Of a DNA stretch of 64,000 bases, positions 34,792 through 44,244 are shown in pieces. Both the position numbers and the translations under genes were made by a program. The stretch is from JAJRRH01 sp047638815 (GTDB lineage Bacteria; Bacteroidota; Bacteroidia; Flavobacteriales_D; JABDKJ01). Below the pieces are notes generated by a model. It was not told where the DNA came from and did not search any database. It saw nothing but the letters and a program-made list of their open reading frames with translations. The stretch lies in NCBI GenBank assembly GCA_047638815.1, contig JBLIMR010000007.1, positions 6,713 through 70,712 on the forward strand, written 5' to 3'. Numbering within the stretch: the stretch's first letter is position 1; every line of letters starts with the position of its first letter.

Positions 34792-37700
34792 ATGAAAAGA
34801 ATCATAAACATCACCTCCACAATAATTCTACTGTTTTTTTCGAATGTGCTTGTCGGTCAATTGACGGTTCAGGAAAATTTATCAGCTGCTGAAATGGCAA
34901 CTTCGATTACAGGAACAGGGGTTACCATCTTAAATCCTGAAATTACCGGTGCGGTAGGTTCATATGGAGGATTTGAGGCTGTTGGAATTTCTGATTTTGG
35001 ACTGCAACAAGGTGTTTTGCTAACTACCGGTAAGGCTAGCGATGCAATTGGACCAAACAATTCAGCAAATACTACAACTTCACATTCCAATTCTTTGAAT
35101 TCAGATGTTCTAGAACTTATTACAGACTCTCTTCCTACAAGAGATGCTGTGACATTAGAGTTTGATATTATTCCTGACGGAGATACGTTGAAGTTTAACT
35201 TCTCGTTTGCATCAGAAGAGTATCAGGAGTTTGTTTGTACCCCATATGATGATATTTTCGGATTCTTTATAAGCGGTCCAGGTATAGTGGGTGATCCAGG
35301 ATTGGGAGGAAGAAGAAACATCGCGCTTATTCCTGGTACATCAACACCTGTTACTATAAACAATGTTAATAGTGGAAATTCTACAGCGGACATACCATGT
35401 CCTCCTGTAAACCAAGTTTATCATCATCAAAATCCTTTGAGTGCAATTAATTTCATTGAGTATGATGGATGGACGAAGGATTTAGTAGCCATTGCTGGAG
35501 GACTAGAACCTTGTGAGACATATCATTTAGAGTTAATTATTGCTGATGTTAATGATAGGCTATATGATTCAGGTGTTTTTATTGAGAGAATTGAAAGTAA
35601 CAATCTTCAGGTAGTCGTGAATACGGTTGGTAATACCGAAACCATGATTGAAGAATGTAATAATGGTATTATTGAGTTTTGTTCTACTGAACCTGTTGCT
35701 AGTGATTTGATACTTGAATTTCTATTAACGGGAACTGCGATTAATGGTCAAGATTACGATCTTATTGGTGACCCTGATCCAACCGTTCCTAAGCAAGTGA
35801 CAATTTTAGCTGGAACATCTTGTGCAAGCATTAACCTGATTACTATCGATGATGGGATGGATGAAGTAGGTGAATACGTGGATATTATTTTACTTAATCC
35901 TATTTGTGCTGGTTTAATAACAGATTCAACAAGGGCATTTATAAATGATGTTTTAGAAATTGAAATTACTGGTGATAATAGCATATGTTCAGGGGAGTCC
36001 GTTTTCCTTTCTGCAATAGGTGATGCTAACACATACAATTGGGGGCCAGCAATCTTAGATTTTATTCCGTCTAATACTGTGGCGGACCCAATAGTTACAA
36101 TGGATGAGACCGCAACTATAACACTTACTACCACTCTTGCAGGTTGTATAGCAAACGATGAATTTATAATCGATGTCACAGAATTTGATTTTGATTTTGA
36201 TTTCGTTCCAGATGGTTGTAGTCCAGCGACATGTGACGGTTCAATAAGTCTGAATGTTACTGGAGGAACGGACCCCTATTCATATGATTGGGGTACCGGG
36301 GATACTACTTCAGCTATTACAGGTGTGTGTGCTGGATCATATACCATTTCAGTTATCGATGCACTGGGTTGTACAAAACGAGATACTGTGGAATTAGAAC
36401 TAGGTGAAGAGATGACAGTTCTCTTGTCGGCTACAGTATATCAAGGTGGTTTTAACATCAATTGTAGTGGATTCTCAACTGGTTTCATTACATCAGTTGT
36501 AAGTGGAGGTGTTGGAGACTACACCTATTTGTGGGATGATGTTGATGCCTCAACAACTCCTAATCTCAGTGCCGTCCAAGCTGGAACATACACGGTTATT
36601 GTAACTGATGAGTTGGGATGTGAGGTTACTCAAACAATTACCTTAACCCAACCACCATTTTTAATAATAACATTAGTGGATCAGATGAATTCTAATTGTG
36701 GGGCAAACTCTGGATCTCTAGAAGTATCTGTTTCTGGAGGAACACCTAACTACACTATCACTTGGATGTCTGGGGGTATGGTTGTAGGTTCTGGAACGAT
36801 GATCGATAATTTGGAAGCCGGATTTTATACGGTTAATGTCATTGATTTCAATGGTTGTATCGAAGCAACGACCTTTGAAATTACGGAACCTGATGTTCCA
36901 TTGTCAGGATCAAGTGATATAGAAAATGTCTCCTGTTTTGGGGCTGATGATGGCTCTGTAACAGTTACAGGTATTGGCGGATATATTGGAGATACAGGAT
37001 CTTATCAGTATGAATGGCAAGATGATCTATCAACAAACCCTTTTCGTGATAACTTGGGTCCCGGCACATACATAGTAGAAATTACAGATGACAATGGTTG
37101 CAGCTTTTTTCTATCAGTTACTATCGATGACCCTGATGCCCCATTAACGATTGTTATACTTGATCAACAAAATATTACTTGCTCTGGTTCATGTGCTTTT
37201 GTTGAAGTTGTTGGTCAAGGAGGGACACCAGAATACACATATCAATGGAATACTGTTCCGACTGGTCCAAATCCTTTCTCAAATTCATCTTCGTTGGAAA
37301 TTTGTAGTCCTGGCAACTACATTGTCGAGGTCACTGATGTAAATGGTTGTACAGCAACTGAGAACATAACAATCTCAATAATTAGTGCCCCTATTTCAAT
37401 TAATGCAACGATTACCAATGTTGCTTGTGATGGTGATAATACTGGGGCAATAGATGTTACAGTTAATGGTGGTGTTCCGCCTTATGTGTCATATACATGG
37501 ACGAGTAATTGTGGTGTTGGTCCATTTTTTACTGAAGACATCACAGGACTTTGTGCGGGACTTTGGACCTTGGAAGTTGAAGATGCAGTGGGATGTACAA
37601 ATACTTTCACGCTTAATGTGATTGAGGAATCTGATATTGGATTGACGTTTGTTATGACACCAACATTGTGCATTGATGATTTGTCTGGAGCTTTGGATAT

Positions 37701-40700
37701 TACCCCATTCGGAGGAGTTGGTAATTATATGTACGCTTGGTTTGGGCCTGCCCCTTTCATTGGTGGACCATTTGATTTCACCGATACTATTGCCGTTACT
37801 CAGGATATTAGTAATGTTGGAAAAGGGGAATATTTAGTTGCAGTAACTGACGATAACGGATGCAGCTATTGGCAAGAAATGATAGTTTCTGCTCCATCGG
37901 CTATTGATATTGTGCTGGATGATATGAGTAATTACAATGGCTTCGGTGTTTCTTGCAATGGAAGTTGTGATGGATTTGTAAGTGTGTCAGTTTCAGGCGG
38001 AACAACTTCTCCAGTGGGGGATTATACGTTTGTTTGGCAAGATCAAACACAAATGTTCATCCAGACCACAACAGGCGTTGGTGGCGAGGATATTATTGGG
38101 CTGTGTGCCAGTCAAGATTTGAATGGTTATGAACTAGTTGCTATCGATGACAACAATTGTATTCAAAATGCATTTTTCGAAATTACTGAGCCAGATCCAA
38201 TAGTAATAACCTTCATAAATGATACTCCACCATCTTGTAATGGTGCAGTAGATGGATCTGTTGGGACGATTGTAACAGGGGGTGTTCCTGGCTACCTTTA
38301 TGAATGGCGAGAAGGAAGTAGCCTTGCTCTGCCGGTGATCTCAGGAAGTCCAAGTTTAGATAATGTTCCTGCGGGTGAGTATTGTTTAACTATAACTGAT
38401 CTTAATGATTGTTCGCAAACTGAATGTATCACGATTGGTCAACCATTACCATTGATCGTTAGTGTCAGTTTTGTTGATCAAGGAGGAGGTTTTGGGTTAA
38501 CTTGTTTTGGGGATGTTGATGGTGTTCTACTATCTGCGGTTTCAGGAGGAGATGGAAATTACACTTATTCATGGTCCGAATGTATTGGGGCCCCTTTTGC
38601 TGTTGGAGTTGTTACGAGTGTATCTGGTTTGTCAGCAGGCACCTATTGTTTAGAAATTGAAGATGGACAAGGGTGCATTGGAAATGCAACTATTGATCTT
38701 ACTTCTCCACCTGAGATTTCAAATAATGCTGTTGTTGAAAATATTTCTTGTGCTGTTGGCAACGATGGGTCAATAAATTTAAATCTTACAGGTGGCACAG
38801 GTATTTATCCTGTGATTGATTGGACTCCAGATGGATTTATCCCTGATGGAACTCAAGTGGGGACAAATTTACCTGCGGATACTTATCTTGTAGATGTTGA
38901 GGATAGTAATGGTTGTACAGCCTCATTTAGCTTTGTTGTTAATGGTTCAGAAGCAATTGATGTTACGCTTACAAGCCCACAATTGCTTAATGGATTTAAT
39001 GTGTCATGTAATGGTTTGTGTGATGCTAGTTTGACGGCTAATATTGTTGGGGGATCTGGAGCACCAGTAATTACGTGGACGGGCCCAGCACCAGTTGGTG
39101 GGACTTTAGGTAATGTGACATCATTCGATGGTGTTGTTTGTGCAGGAGTATATACTGTTGAAGTGGTTGATGGTGTATGTGCAGGTATGGATGAATTTAC
39201 CGTTACGGAGCCATTAGCGATTGTTATTGATATTGTCGAGCTAGAAGAAATTTCATGTTCTGGAGAATGTGATGGCCAGTTACAAGCGACTGCTTCCGGA
39301 GGTGGCGGTGGATTTACTTATCAATGGGATGGCGGGCAGGCTGCAGGGCCGATCACAGAGGCAAACTTATGTGTGGGACAGCATTGTGTTACCGTGACAG
39401 ATGTCAATGATTGTAGCACGACCTTGTGTTACACAATTTCGGAACCAGCGCCAATAGTTCTTGACATTGTTGATACGCCAATATCTTGCAACGCAGTATG
39501 TGATGGTGAACTTATCGTGGATATTACCGGTGGAACATTGAATTATGACATTGAGTGGACAGGTCCTGACGATTTCACTTCAGATCAAGTGACCATTACA
39601 AACTTATGTGCAGGATTGTATGAGGTGGAGGTTACAGATGCAAACAATTGTGTTCAAAATTCAACATTTAATCTAATGGAACCTGAAGCAATTGAAGTTA
39701 ATATTAGTCAAAGTGATTTTAACGGTACGGGAGTAAGTTGCTTTGGTACTTGTGATGGTTGGATTAATGTTGATTATCTTGGTTCTGGCACCGCGGATTT
39801 CTCTTGGGCTGGTCCAAACAATCCTCCAGCAAATGACAGTATTTTTGATCTGTGCGAGGGACTTTACGTTCTGACAACAAGTACATCTTCTGGAGTATGT
39901 ACAAGGATTGATAACATCACAATAACATCTCCTGACGAAATTAGTTTTGACCTAATCGCCTCGGAATTTCCTGGTGGAACGAATATTAGTTGTGTTGGTG
40001 CATCATCAGGAAGTATCGAAGTAGATAATTTGATAGGAGGTTTTGGAGACTACGAATTTTATTGGATCCAAGATGCTGATACTATTGCTGTTGATGTTAA
40101 TGAAATTGATGGATTAATGGCCGGGACATATTCGTTAGTAATTGTGGATGAAAATGGGTGTATTGCATCAGAATCAATTACATTAACGGAACCTACGGAA
40201 ATTCTCTCAGCAGAAATTACTCCGGCTGTATTCGCTAATGGTTCCAACACTTCATGTTATGATATTTGTGATGGGTCTATAGATGCTGAGGTCACGAATG
40301 GAATTGGAGATATAACTTATGCGTGGATAGGTCCTAACTTAGATGGTGAGATGGAAGATAGTGTTGATGATTTGTGTAATGGAATCTATGTTTTGGTTGT
40401 TACTGATGAGAACGAGTGTACCGCTACGGCAATGGATACGATAATAGCTGCTGAGACGCTGGTTATTGTTTCTTCAATAGATAGTGTGTTATGCTTTGGT
40501 ACATCAGATGGAAGAATCGAAGTTGTTGTCTTAGGTGGTGATGATTTAACTTATGATTGGACTGGAGATATTACTTCCGATAGCACCATTGTGGATGAAC
40601 TGGATACTGGAACATATAACCTGACAGTGACAGATGGTTTTGGATGTATGGTGTCAGAAGAATATATTTTACTTCAACCAGACACCATTCTTGTAGAATT

Positions 40701-41223
40701 TATTGCTTCTGTATTTCCAGACATACCTGGTGACTTTAATCTTTCAGGACCCGAATCAATGGATGGATTTATAATATCTGTTGTTGAGGGTGGGGTAGAG
40801 CCGTATTCTTATAGTTGGAATGGCCCACCGGGGGAAATGTTCTCTACTGATAGTGCGGTCGTGAATGTGGATGGCGGTCATTATTGTTTGGTGGTTACAG
40901 ACGCTAATGGCTGTGTTGATGGTCTATGTATCAGACTAAAAGAACCCGATATTTTACACATGCCAAATGGGATGTCGCCAAACGGAGATGGAATGAATGA
41001 TGGTTTGATGATCGAGGGAATAGAGCTTTATCCTGAGAATCTAATTAAGGTTTTTAATCGATGGGGTAATGTTGTCTTTGAGCAAAAAGATTATTCCAAT
41101 GATAGTCCTTGGAATGGAGAAGGAATAGGAGGAAACTTTGTGCCAGATGGTACATATTTTGTATTGCTAGACATTACGGATTCAGCTATTGAATTGCATG
41201 GCTATTTAGAGGTTAGAAGATGA
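34792..41223 (+). CDS. Giant SprB-like surface adhesin with T9SS type B sorting domain
   Basis: 2143 residues. In order: signal peptide (1-23); choice-of-anchor-L domain (about 35-265, with FDIIPDGDTLKFNFSFASEEY and NIALIPGTSTPV); a Calx-beta-like segment (280-385); an Ig-like segment; and then about 19 SprB-like repeats (about 473-2050). Each repeat has a Cys near its start, a C.G.CDG or DG.I core, a GG-Y-Y-W stretch, a GtYtv-vtD-nGC stretch and an EP-I boundary. The C-terminus (about 2055-2143) is the type B (gliding-motility-associated) sorting domain with NGMSPNGDGMNDG and FNRWGNVVFE. It is likely a T9SS-exported cell-surface filament for adhesion or gliding; PorP/SprF follows. Confidence 0.92.
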   Translation: MKRIINITSTIILLFFSNVLVGQLTVQENLSAAEMATSITGTGVTILNPEITGAVGSYGGFEAVGISDFGLQQGVLLTTGKASDAIGPNNSANTTTSHSNSLNSDVLELITDSLPTRDAVTLEFDIIPDGDTLKFNFSFASEEYQEFVCTPYDDIFGFFISGPGIVGDPGLGGRRNIALIPGTSTPVTINNVNSGNSTADIPCPPVNQVYHHQNPLSAINFIEYDGWTKDLVAIAGGLEPCETYHLELIIADVNDRLYDSGVFIERIESNNLQVVVNTVGNTETMIEECNNGIIEFCSTEPVASDLILEFLLTGTAINGQDYDLIGDPDPTVPKQVTILAGTSCASINLITIDDGMDEVGEYVDIILLNPICAGLITDSTRAFINDVLEIEITGDNSICSGESVFLSAIGDANTYNWGPAILDFIPSNTVADPIVTMDETATITLTTTLAGCIANDEFIIDVTEFDFDFDFVPDGCSPATCDGSISLNVTGGTDPYSYDWGTGDTTSAITGVCAGSYTISVIDALGCTKRDTVELELGEEMTVLLSATVYQGGFNINCSGFSTGFITSVVSGGVGDYTYLWDDVDASTTPNLSAVQAGTYTVIVTDELGCEVTQTITLTQPPFLIITLVDQMNSNCGANSGSLEVSVSGGTPNYTITWMSGGMVVGSGTMIDNLEAGFYTVNVIDFNGCIEATTFEITEPDVPLSGSSDIENVSCFGADDGSVTVTGIGGYIGDTGSYQYEWQDDLSTNPFRDNLGPGTYIVEITDDNGCSFFLSVTIDDPDAPLTIVILDQQNITCSGSCAFVEVVGQGGTPEYTYQWNTVPTGPNPFSNSSSLEICSPGNYIVEVTDVNGCTATENITISIISAPISINATITNVACDGDNTGAIDVTVNGGVPPYVSYTWTSNCGVGPFFTEDITGLCAGLWTLEVEDAVGCTNTFTLNVIEESDIGLTFVMTPTLCIDDLSGALDITPFGGVGNYMYAWFGPAPFIGGPFDFTDTIAVTQDISNVGKGEYLVAVTDDNGCSYWQEMIVSAPSAIDIVLDDMSNYNGFGVSCNGSCDGFVSVSVSGGTTSPVGDYTFVWQDQTQMFIQTTTGVGGEDIIGLCASQDLNGYELVAIDDNNCIQNAFFEITEPDPIVITFINDTPPSCNGAVDGSVGTIVTGGVPGYLYEWREGSSLALPVISGSPSLDNVPAGEYCLTITDLNDCSQTECITIGQPLPLIVSVSFVDQGGGFGLTCFGDVDGVLLSAVSGGDGNYTYSWSECIGAPFAVGVVTSVSGLSAGTYCLEIEDGQGCIGNATIDLTSPPEISNNAVVENISCAVGNDGSINLNLTGGTGIYPVIDWTPDGFIPDGTQVGTNLPADTYLVDVEDSNGCTASFSFVVNGSEAIDVTLTSPQLLNGFNVSCNGLCDASLTANIVGGSGAPVITWTGPAPVGGTLGNVTSFDGVVCAGVYTVEVVDGVCAGMDEFTVTEPLAIVIDIVELEEISCSGECDGQLQATASGGGGGFTYQWDGGQAAGPITEANLCVGQHCVTVTDVNDCSTTLCYTISEPAPIVLDIVDTPISCNAVCDGELIVDITGGTLNYDIEWTGPDDFTSDQVTITNLCAGLYEVEVTDANNCVQNSTFNLMEPEAIEVNISQSDFNGTGVSCFGTCDGWINVDYLGSGTADFSWAGPNNPPANDSIFDLCEGLYVLTTSTSSGVCTRIDNITITSPDEISFDLIASEFPGGTNISCVGASSGSIEVDNLIGGFGDYEFYWIQDADTIAVDVNEIDGLMAGTYSLVIVDENGCIASESITLTEPTEILSAEITPAVFANGSNTSCYDICDGSIDAEVTNGIGDITYAWIGPNLDGEMEDSVDDLCNGIYVLVVTDENECTATAMDTIIAAETLVIVSSIDSVLCFGTSDGRIEVVVLGGDDLTYDWTGDITSDSTIVDELDTGTYNLTVTDGFGCMVSEEYILLQPDTILVEFIASVFPDIPGDFNLSGPESMDGFIISVVEGGVEPYSYSWNGPPGEMFSTDSAVVNVDGGHYCLVVTDANGCVDGLCIRLKEPDILHMPNGMSPNGDGMNDGLMIEGIELYPENLIKVFNRWGNVVFEQKDYSNDSPWNGEGIGGNFVPDGTYFVLLDITDSAIELHGYLEVRR
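36211..40947 (+). repeat. Coding tandem array of about 19 SprB-like repeats
   Basis: Repeats of about 70-90 residues are recognisable at the protein level (Cys at the start, DG core, Y.W, aGtY, vtD.ngC, then eP.i). They have diverged at the DNA level, so this is an old array rather than a recent amplification. Confidence 0.85.
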
Positions 41224-41333
41224 TAGACAACTATTTTAAAATAAGTAAAATGAACGAATCGCCATTGAAATCCAAGTTCGAAAGAGTTGAGCAAATTACT
41301 TCGGGATTTTCAAACTATTGTAATGCAAGAATT

Positions 41334-42272
41334 ATGAAAAAAGTGTTATTAGTTTTTGTTTTGATAACTTCAGTGCTGACATTCAAGGCGCAACAGGAAG
41401 TGTTGATAAGTCAATACATGTTTAACGAGCTTTTCATAAACCCAGCGTATTCAGGGAGTCATGATTATTTTGAATTAACTGGTCTTCATAGGTCTCAGTG
41501 GGTTGATTTTGATGGAGCACCTGTGACGCAACTATTGGAATTTGAAGGTCCAATTATGAATAAAAAGATGGGTGTTGGATTAACACTGGTTAATGATGTT
41601 ATTGGTGATACCAAGCAATTTGAAATAAATGGTAATGTTTCTTATCATTTTGATTTGGATGAGCGGAAGAAAAATAGATTATCTCTTGGTTTGAAAGTGG
41701 GGGTCTCAAATTATACCGCAAAATTGACTCAGACGGATGTTATTGATGAACAGGATCCTGTTTTCCTGAGAGATATAAAAAATGAATGGGTCCCGAAATT
41801 TGGAGCAGGGGTATATTATTATGGAAAGAATAAATATTTGGGAATTTCAATTCCAACTTTATTTTCTGCAGATGCAGATTTAAGATTCGATCTTGATTCA
41901 ATAAACTATAAAGATGATTTTCATTTTGAGAATCACGTATTCATCAATGGGGGGATAATTTTCCCTATTGGCCGTAACGTCAAATTGAAACCAAATGTAT
42001 TAGTGAAATATCAGAAAGCGGCTCCAACTGAAATTGATTTCAGTGCTAACTTTTTAATAAAAGAATTTTTATGGTTGGGCGCAACCTACAGAACCGATGA
42101 CGCAGTTGTGGGTATGATCGAGATGGATATATCAAAGCAATTACGATTTGGATACGCATACGATTTTACAATAACGGATATCGCTACCTACAGTTCGGGT
42201 AGTCACGAAGTAATGGTCGGTTACTTATTTGGTAAGGACATTATAAAGACAAAATCACCTAGATACTTTTAA
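41334..42272 (+). CDS. PorP/SprF-family T9SS outer-membrane protein
   Basis: From the ATG at 41334 the protein begins with a clean signal peptide (MKKVLLVFVLITSVLTFKAQ). It continues with the family's start QEVLISQYMFNELFINPAYSGSHDY, followed by RSQWVDFDGAP and barrel strands to the end. PorP/SprF proteins accompany type B sorting-domain substrates and are needed for their export or attachment. An ATG at 41220 overlapping the adhesin stop would add 38 non-signal residues and is less likely, but would couple translation. Confidence 0.92.
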   Translation: MKKVLLVFVLITSVLTFKAQQEVLISQYMFNELFINPAYSGSHDYFELTGLHRSQWVDFDGAPVTQLLEFEGPIMNKKMGVGLTLVNDVIGDTKQFEINGNVSYHFDLDERKKNRLSLGLKVGVSNYTAKLTQTDVIDEQDPVFLRDIKNEWVPKFGAGVYYYGKNKYLGISIPTLFSADADLRFDLDSINYKDDFHFENHVFINGGIIFPIGRNVKLKPNVLVKYQKAAPTEIDFSANFLIKEFLWLGATYRTDDAVVGMIEMDISKQLRFGYAYDFTITDIATYSSGSHEVMVGYLFGKDIIKTKSPRYF

Positions 42273-42286
42273 TAGACACTACACCT

Positions 42287-44212
42287 ATGAGATTACATAT
42301 ATCTTCTATATTACTTTTTGCACTGATTGTATTGGCCTCCGGTTGTGGCTCGAAGTACTTTTTGCAGTCAGGGATTAATGACTACAACAACTTGTATTAC
42401 TCTGATGCCATTGATAATTTTGATAAAAGTTTGGCTAAAAATCCTGATAATTATGACGCAAATGTTATGGCTGCTAAGACATATATGAAGCTCCATGATT
42501 ATAAAAGGTCCGCTGAGTATTTTGAGCATGCAGTTGAATATCCTCAGTCAACAGCTGAAGATAAATTCAACTATGCTAAAAGCTTGATGAGCATAAATGA
42601 ACATGATAAAGCTGAAGAAATTTTCACCGCTTATTTAAGTTTAAAATCGGACGATGAAATCGCTAGATCATTGAGGCAATCATGTCAGTACATTTCGCTT
42701 CTAATTGACGATACTGCCAAATACCATATTGAGGCTATTCCAATGTTTGATAATATATCCATGTTTAGCCCTGTTCGATATAAAGATGGTATAGCTTTTA
42801 CGGCTGAAAAAAGTGCAAATAATAATCAAGATCCATGGACCGGAAATTCGTTTTACGATATCAATTATCTTGAAAAGGATGGTGATGGCTGGGCTCAACC
42901 AAAAATGTTAAGTGGCGAAATAAATGGGAAGTTTCATGATGGACCAATTAGCTTCGATAAAGACGAAACGTTTGCCGTTTTCACTAGAAGTTATAGTGTC
43001 AATGACAAAAGGCAAGGAAAGAGTGCTGATAATTTCAATAATCTTTTCTTGCATTCGGCAGATTACGTTGATACATCATGGGTAAATGTTCAACAACTTC
43101 CTTTTAATGATGTCAACTATACCTGCATGCATCCGACATTATCTAACAATGGTGATATTTTGTATTTTGCTTCTGATATGCCTGGTGGATTTGGGGGAAC
43201 TGATCTATATAAATCAAATATGGTAAATGGCATTTGGTCAGTTCCAGTAAATCTTGGAAGAGCTATTAACACTAAGGGAAATGAGACTTTTCCAAACTTA
43301 GCGTCTGATACCCTGCTATATTTTTCATCTGATGGACATCCATCGTTAGGAGGACTTGATATTTTCAGTACTTCGTCCGCAAGAGGTGTATGGGAAATAC
43401 CGAAAAACTTAAATTACCCAATTAACACTGTCTTAGATGATTTTGGTTATGTTTATTCTAAGGCGGATACCGTGGGTTATTTTTCATCTAAGAGAAATGG
43501 ATTTGATCAAATATTCAAGGTCAAAGAAATATATGAAGGAGTCGTTTCTATTAATGGCTTGATAGTGGATGAATTGAGCGGTGAGACAATGGATGGGGTT
43601 TTGATTAAAGTAATTGATAAAAACACAGGAGAAGTTTTGGAAGAGTTTACAACCAATTCTGATGGCACATTTAATTTGGATCTTTTAGCGGGGAAGAATT
43701 ATAAAATAGAGGCATCAAAAGAAGGATATCTGTTACAAAGTTATGAGCGATCAACCATGAATCAGTTTCTGGATGAAACAGAAGATGTGCTATTGAGCAT
43801 GAAGAAGGCTGTTATCATTGATCCGGACACCCCATATGATAATACTTCACAGGGTGTATTCGAAATTCCAAACATCTTTTATGATTTGAATGATTATAAC
43901 ATTAGACCAGATGCAGCTTTTGAATTAGAGAAAGTTTACAAAGTTCTCCAGGATAATCCAAACATAAGCATTGAGCTAAATTCACATACAGATTCTCGGG
44001 CTGTGGATGCTTATAATATGGCATTGTCCATCAAACGAGCTAAAGCGGCTAAAAGCTTTTTGGTCAAAAAAGGTATTGTTGAAGCTAGAATTAGTTTCAA
44101 GGGATTCGGTGAAACTAAATTGACCAACGATTGTGGGAATGATGTAAATTGTTCTGAGGAGAAACATCAAGAGAATAGAAGAACGGAATTTATTATCACT
44201 AAACTGGATTAG
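42287..44212 (+). CDS. PorE-like OmpA-family lipoprotein (TPR, PD40 propeller, regulatory and OmpA domains)
   Basis: 641 residues. The lipobox LASGC is near residue 20. TPR-like helices run from about 30 to 115. A WD40-like propeller with repeated S.DG/SDMPGGFGGTDLY-type blades runs from about 150 to 395, followed by a carboxypeptidase-regulatory-like domain (about 415-500). The OmpA peptidoglycan-binding domain (about 530-641) has LNSHTDSR and IKRAKAAKSFL. This is the architecture of PorE, which ties the T9SS outer-membrane complex to peptidoglycan. It starts 14 bp after the PorP/SprF gene. Confidence 0.9.
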   Translation: MRLHISSILLFALIVLASGCGSKYFLQSGINDYNNLYYSDAIDNFDKSLAKNPDNYDANVMAAKTYMKLHDYKRSAEYFEHAVEYPQSTAEDKFNYAKSLMSINEHDKAEEIFTAYLSLKSDDEIARSLRQSCQYISLLIDDTAKYHIEAIPMFDNISMFSPVRYKDGIAFTAEKSANNNQDPWTGNSFYDINYLEKDGDGWAQPKMLSGEINGKFHDGPISFDKDETFAVFTRSYSVNDKRQGKSADNFNNLFLHSADYVDTSWVNVQQLPFNDVNYTCMHPTLSNNGDILYFASDMPGGFGGTDLYKSNMVNGIWSVPVNLGRAINTKGNETFPNLASDTLLYFSSDGHPSLGGLDIFSTSSARGVWEIPKNLNYPINTVLDDFGYVYSKADTVGYFSSKRNGFDQIFKVKEIYEGVVSINGLIVDELSGETMDGVLIKVIDKNTGEVLEEFTTNSDGTFNLDLLAGKNYKIEASKEGYLLQSYERSTMNQFLDETEDVLLSMKKAVIIDPDTPYDNTSQGVFEIPNIFYDLNDYNIRPDAAFELEKVYKVLQDNPNISIELNSHTDSRAVDAYNMALSIKRAKAAKSFLVKKGIVEARISFKGFGETKLTNDCGNDVNCSEEKHQENRRTEFIITKLD

Positions 44213-44244
44213 TAAATAATTCTGAAAAGCATTGAGTTAGCTGG

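Noticed and set aside
36211..40947. Possible CRISPR or recent tandem duplication because of regular spacing.
   Set aside because: The periodicity is at the protein level (SprB-like repeats) and the DNA has diverged; there are no constant direct repeats.
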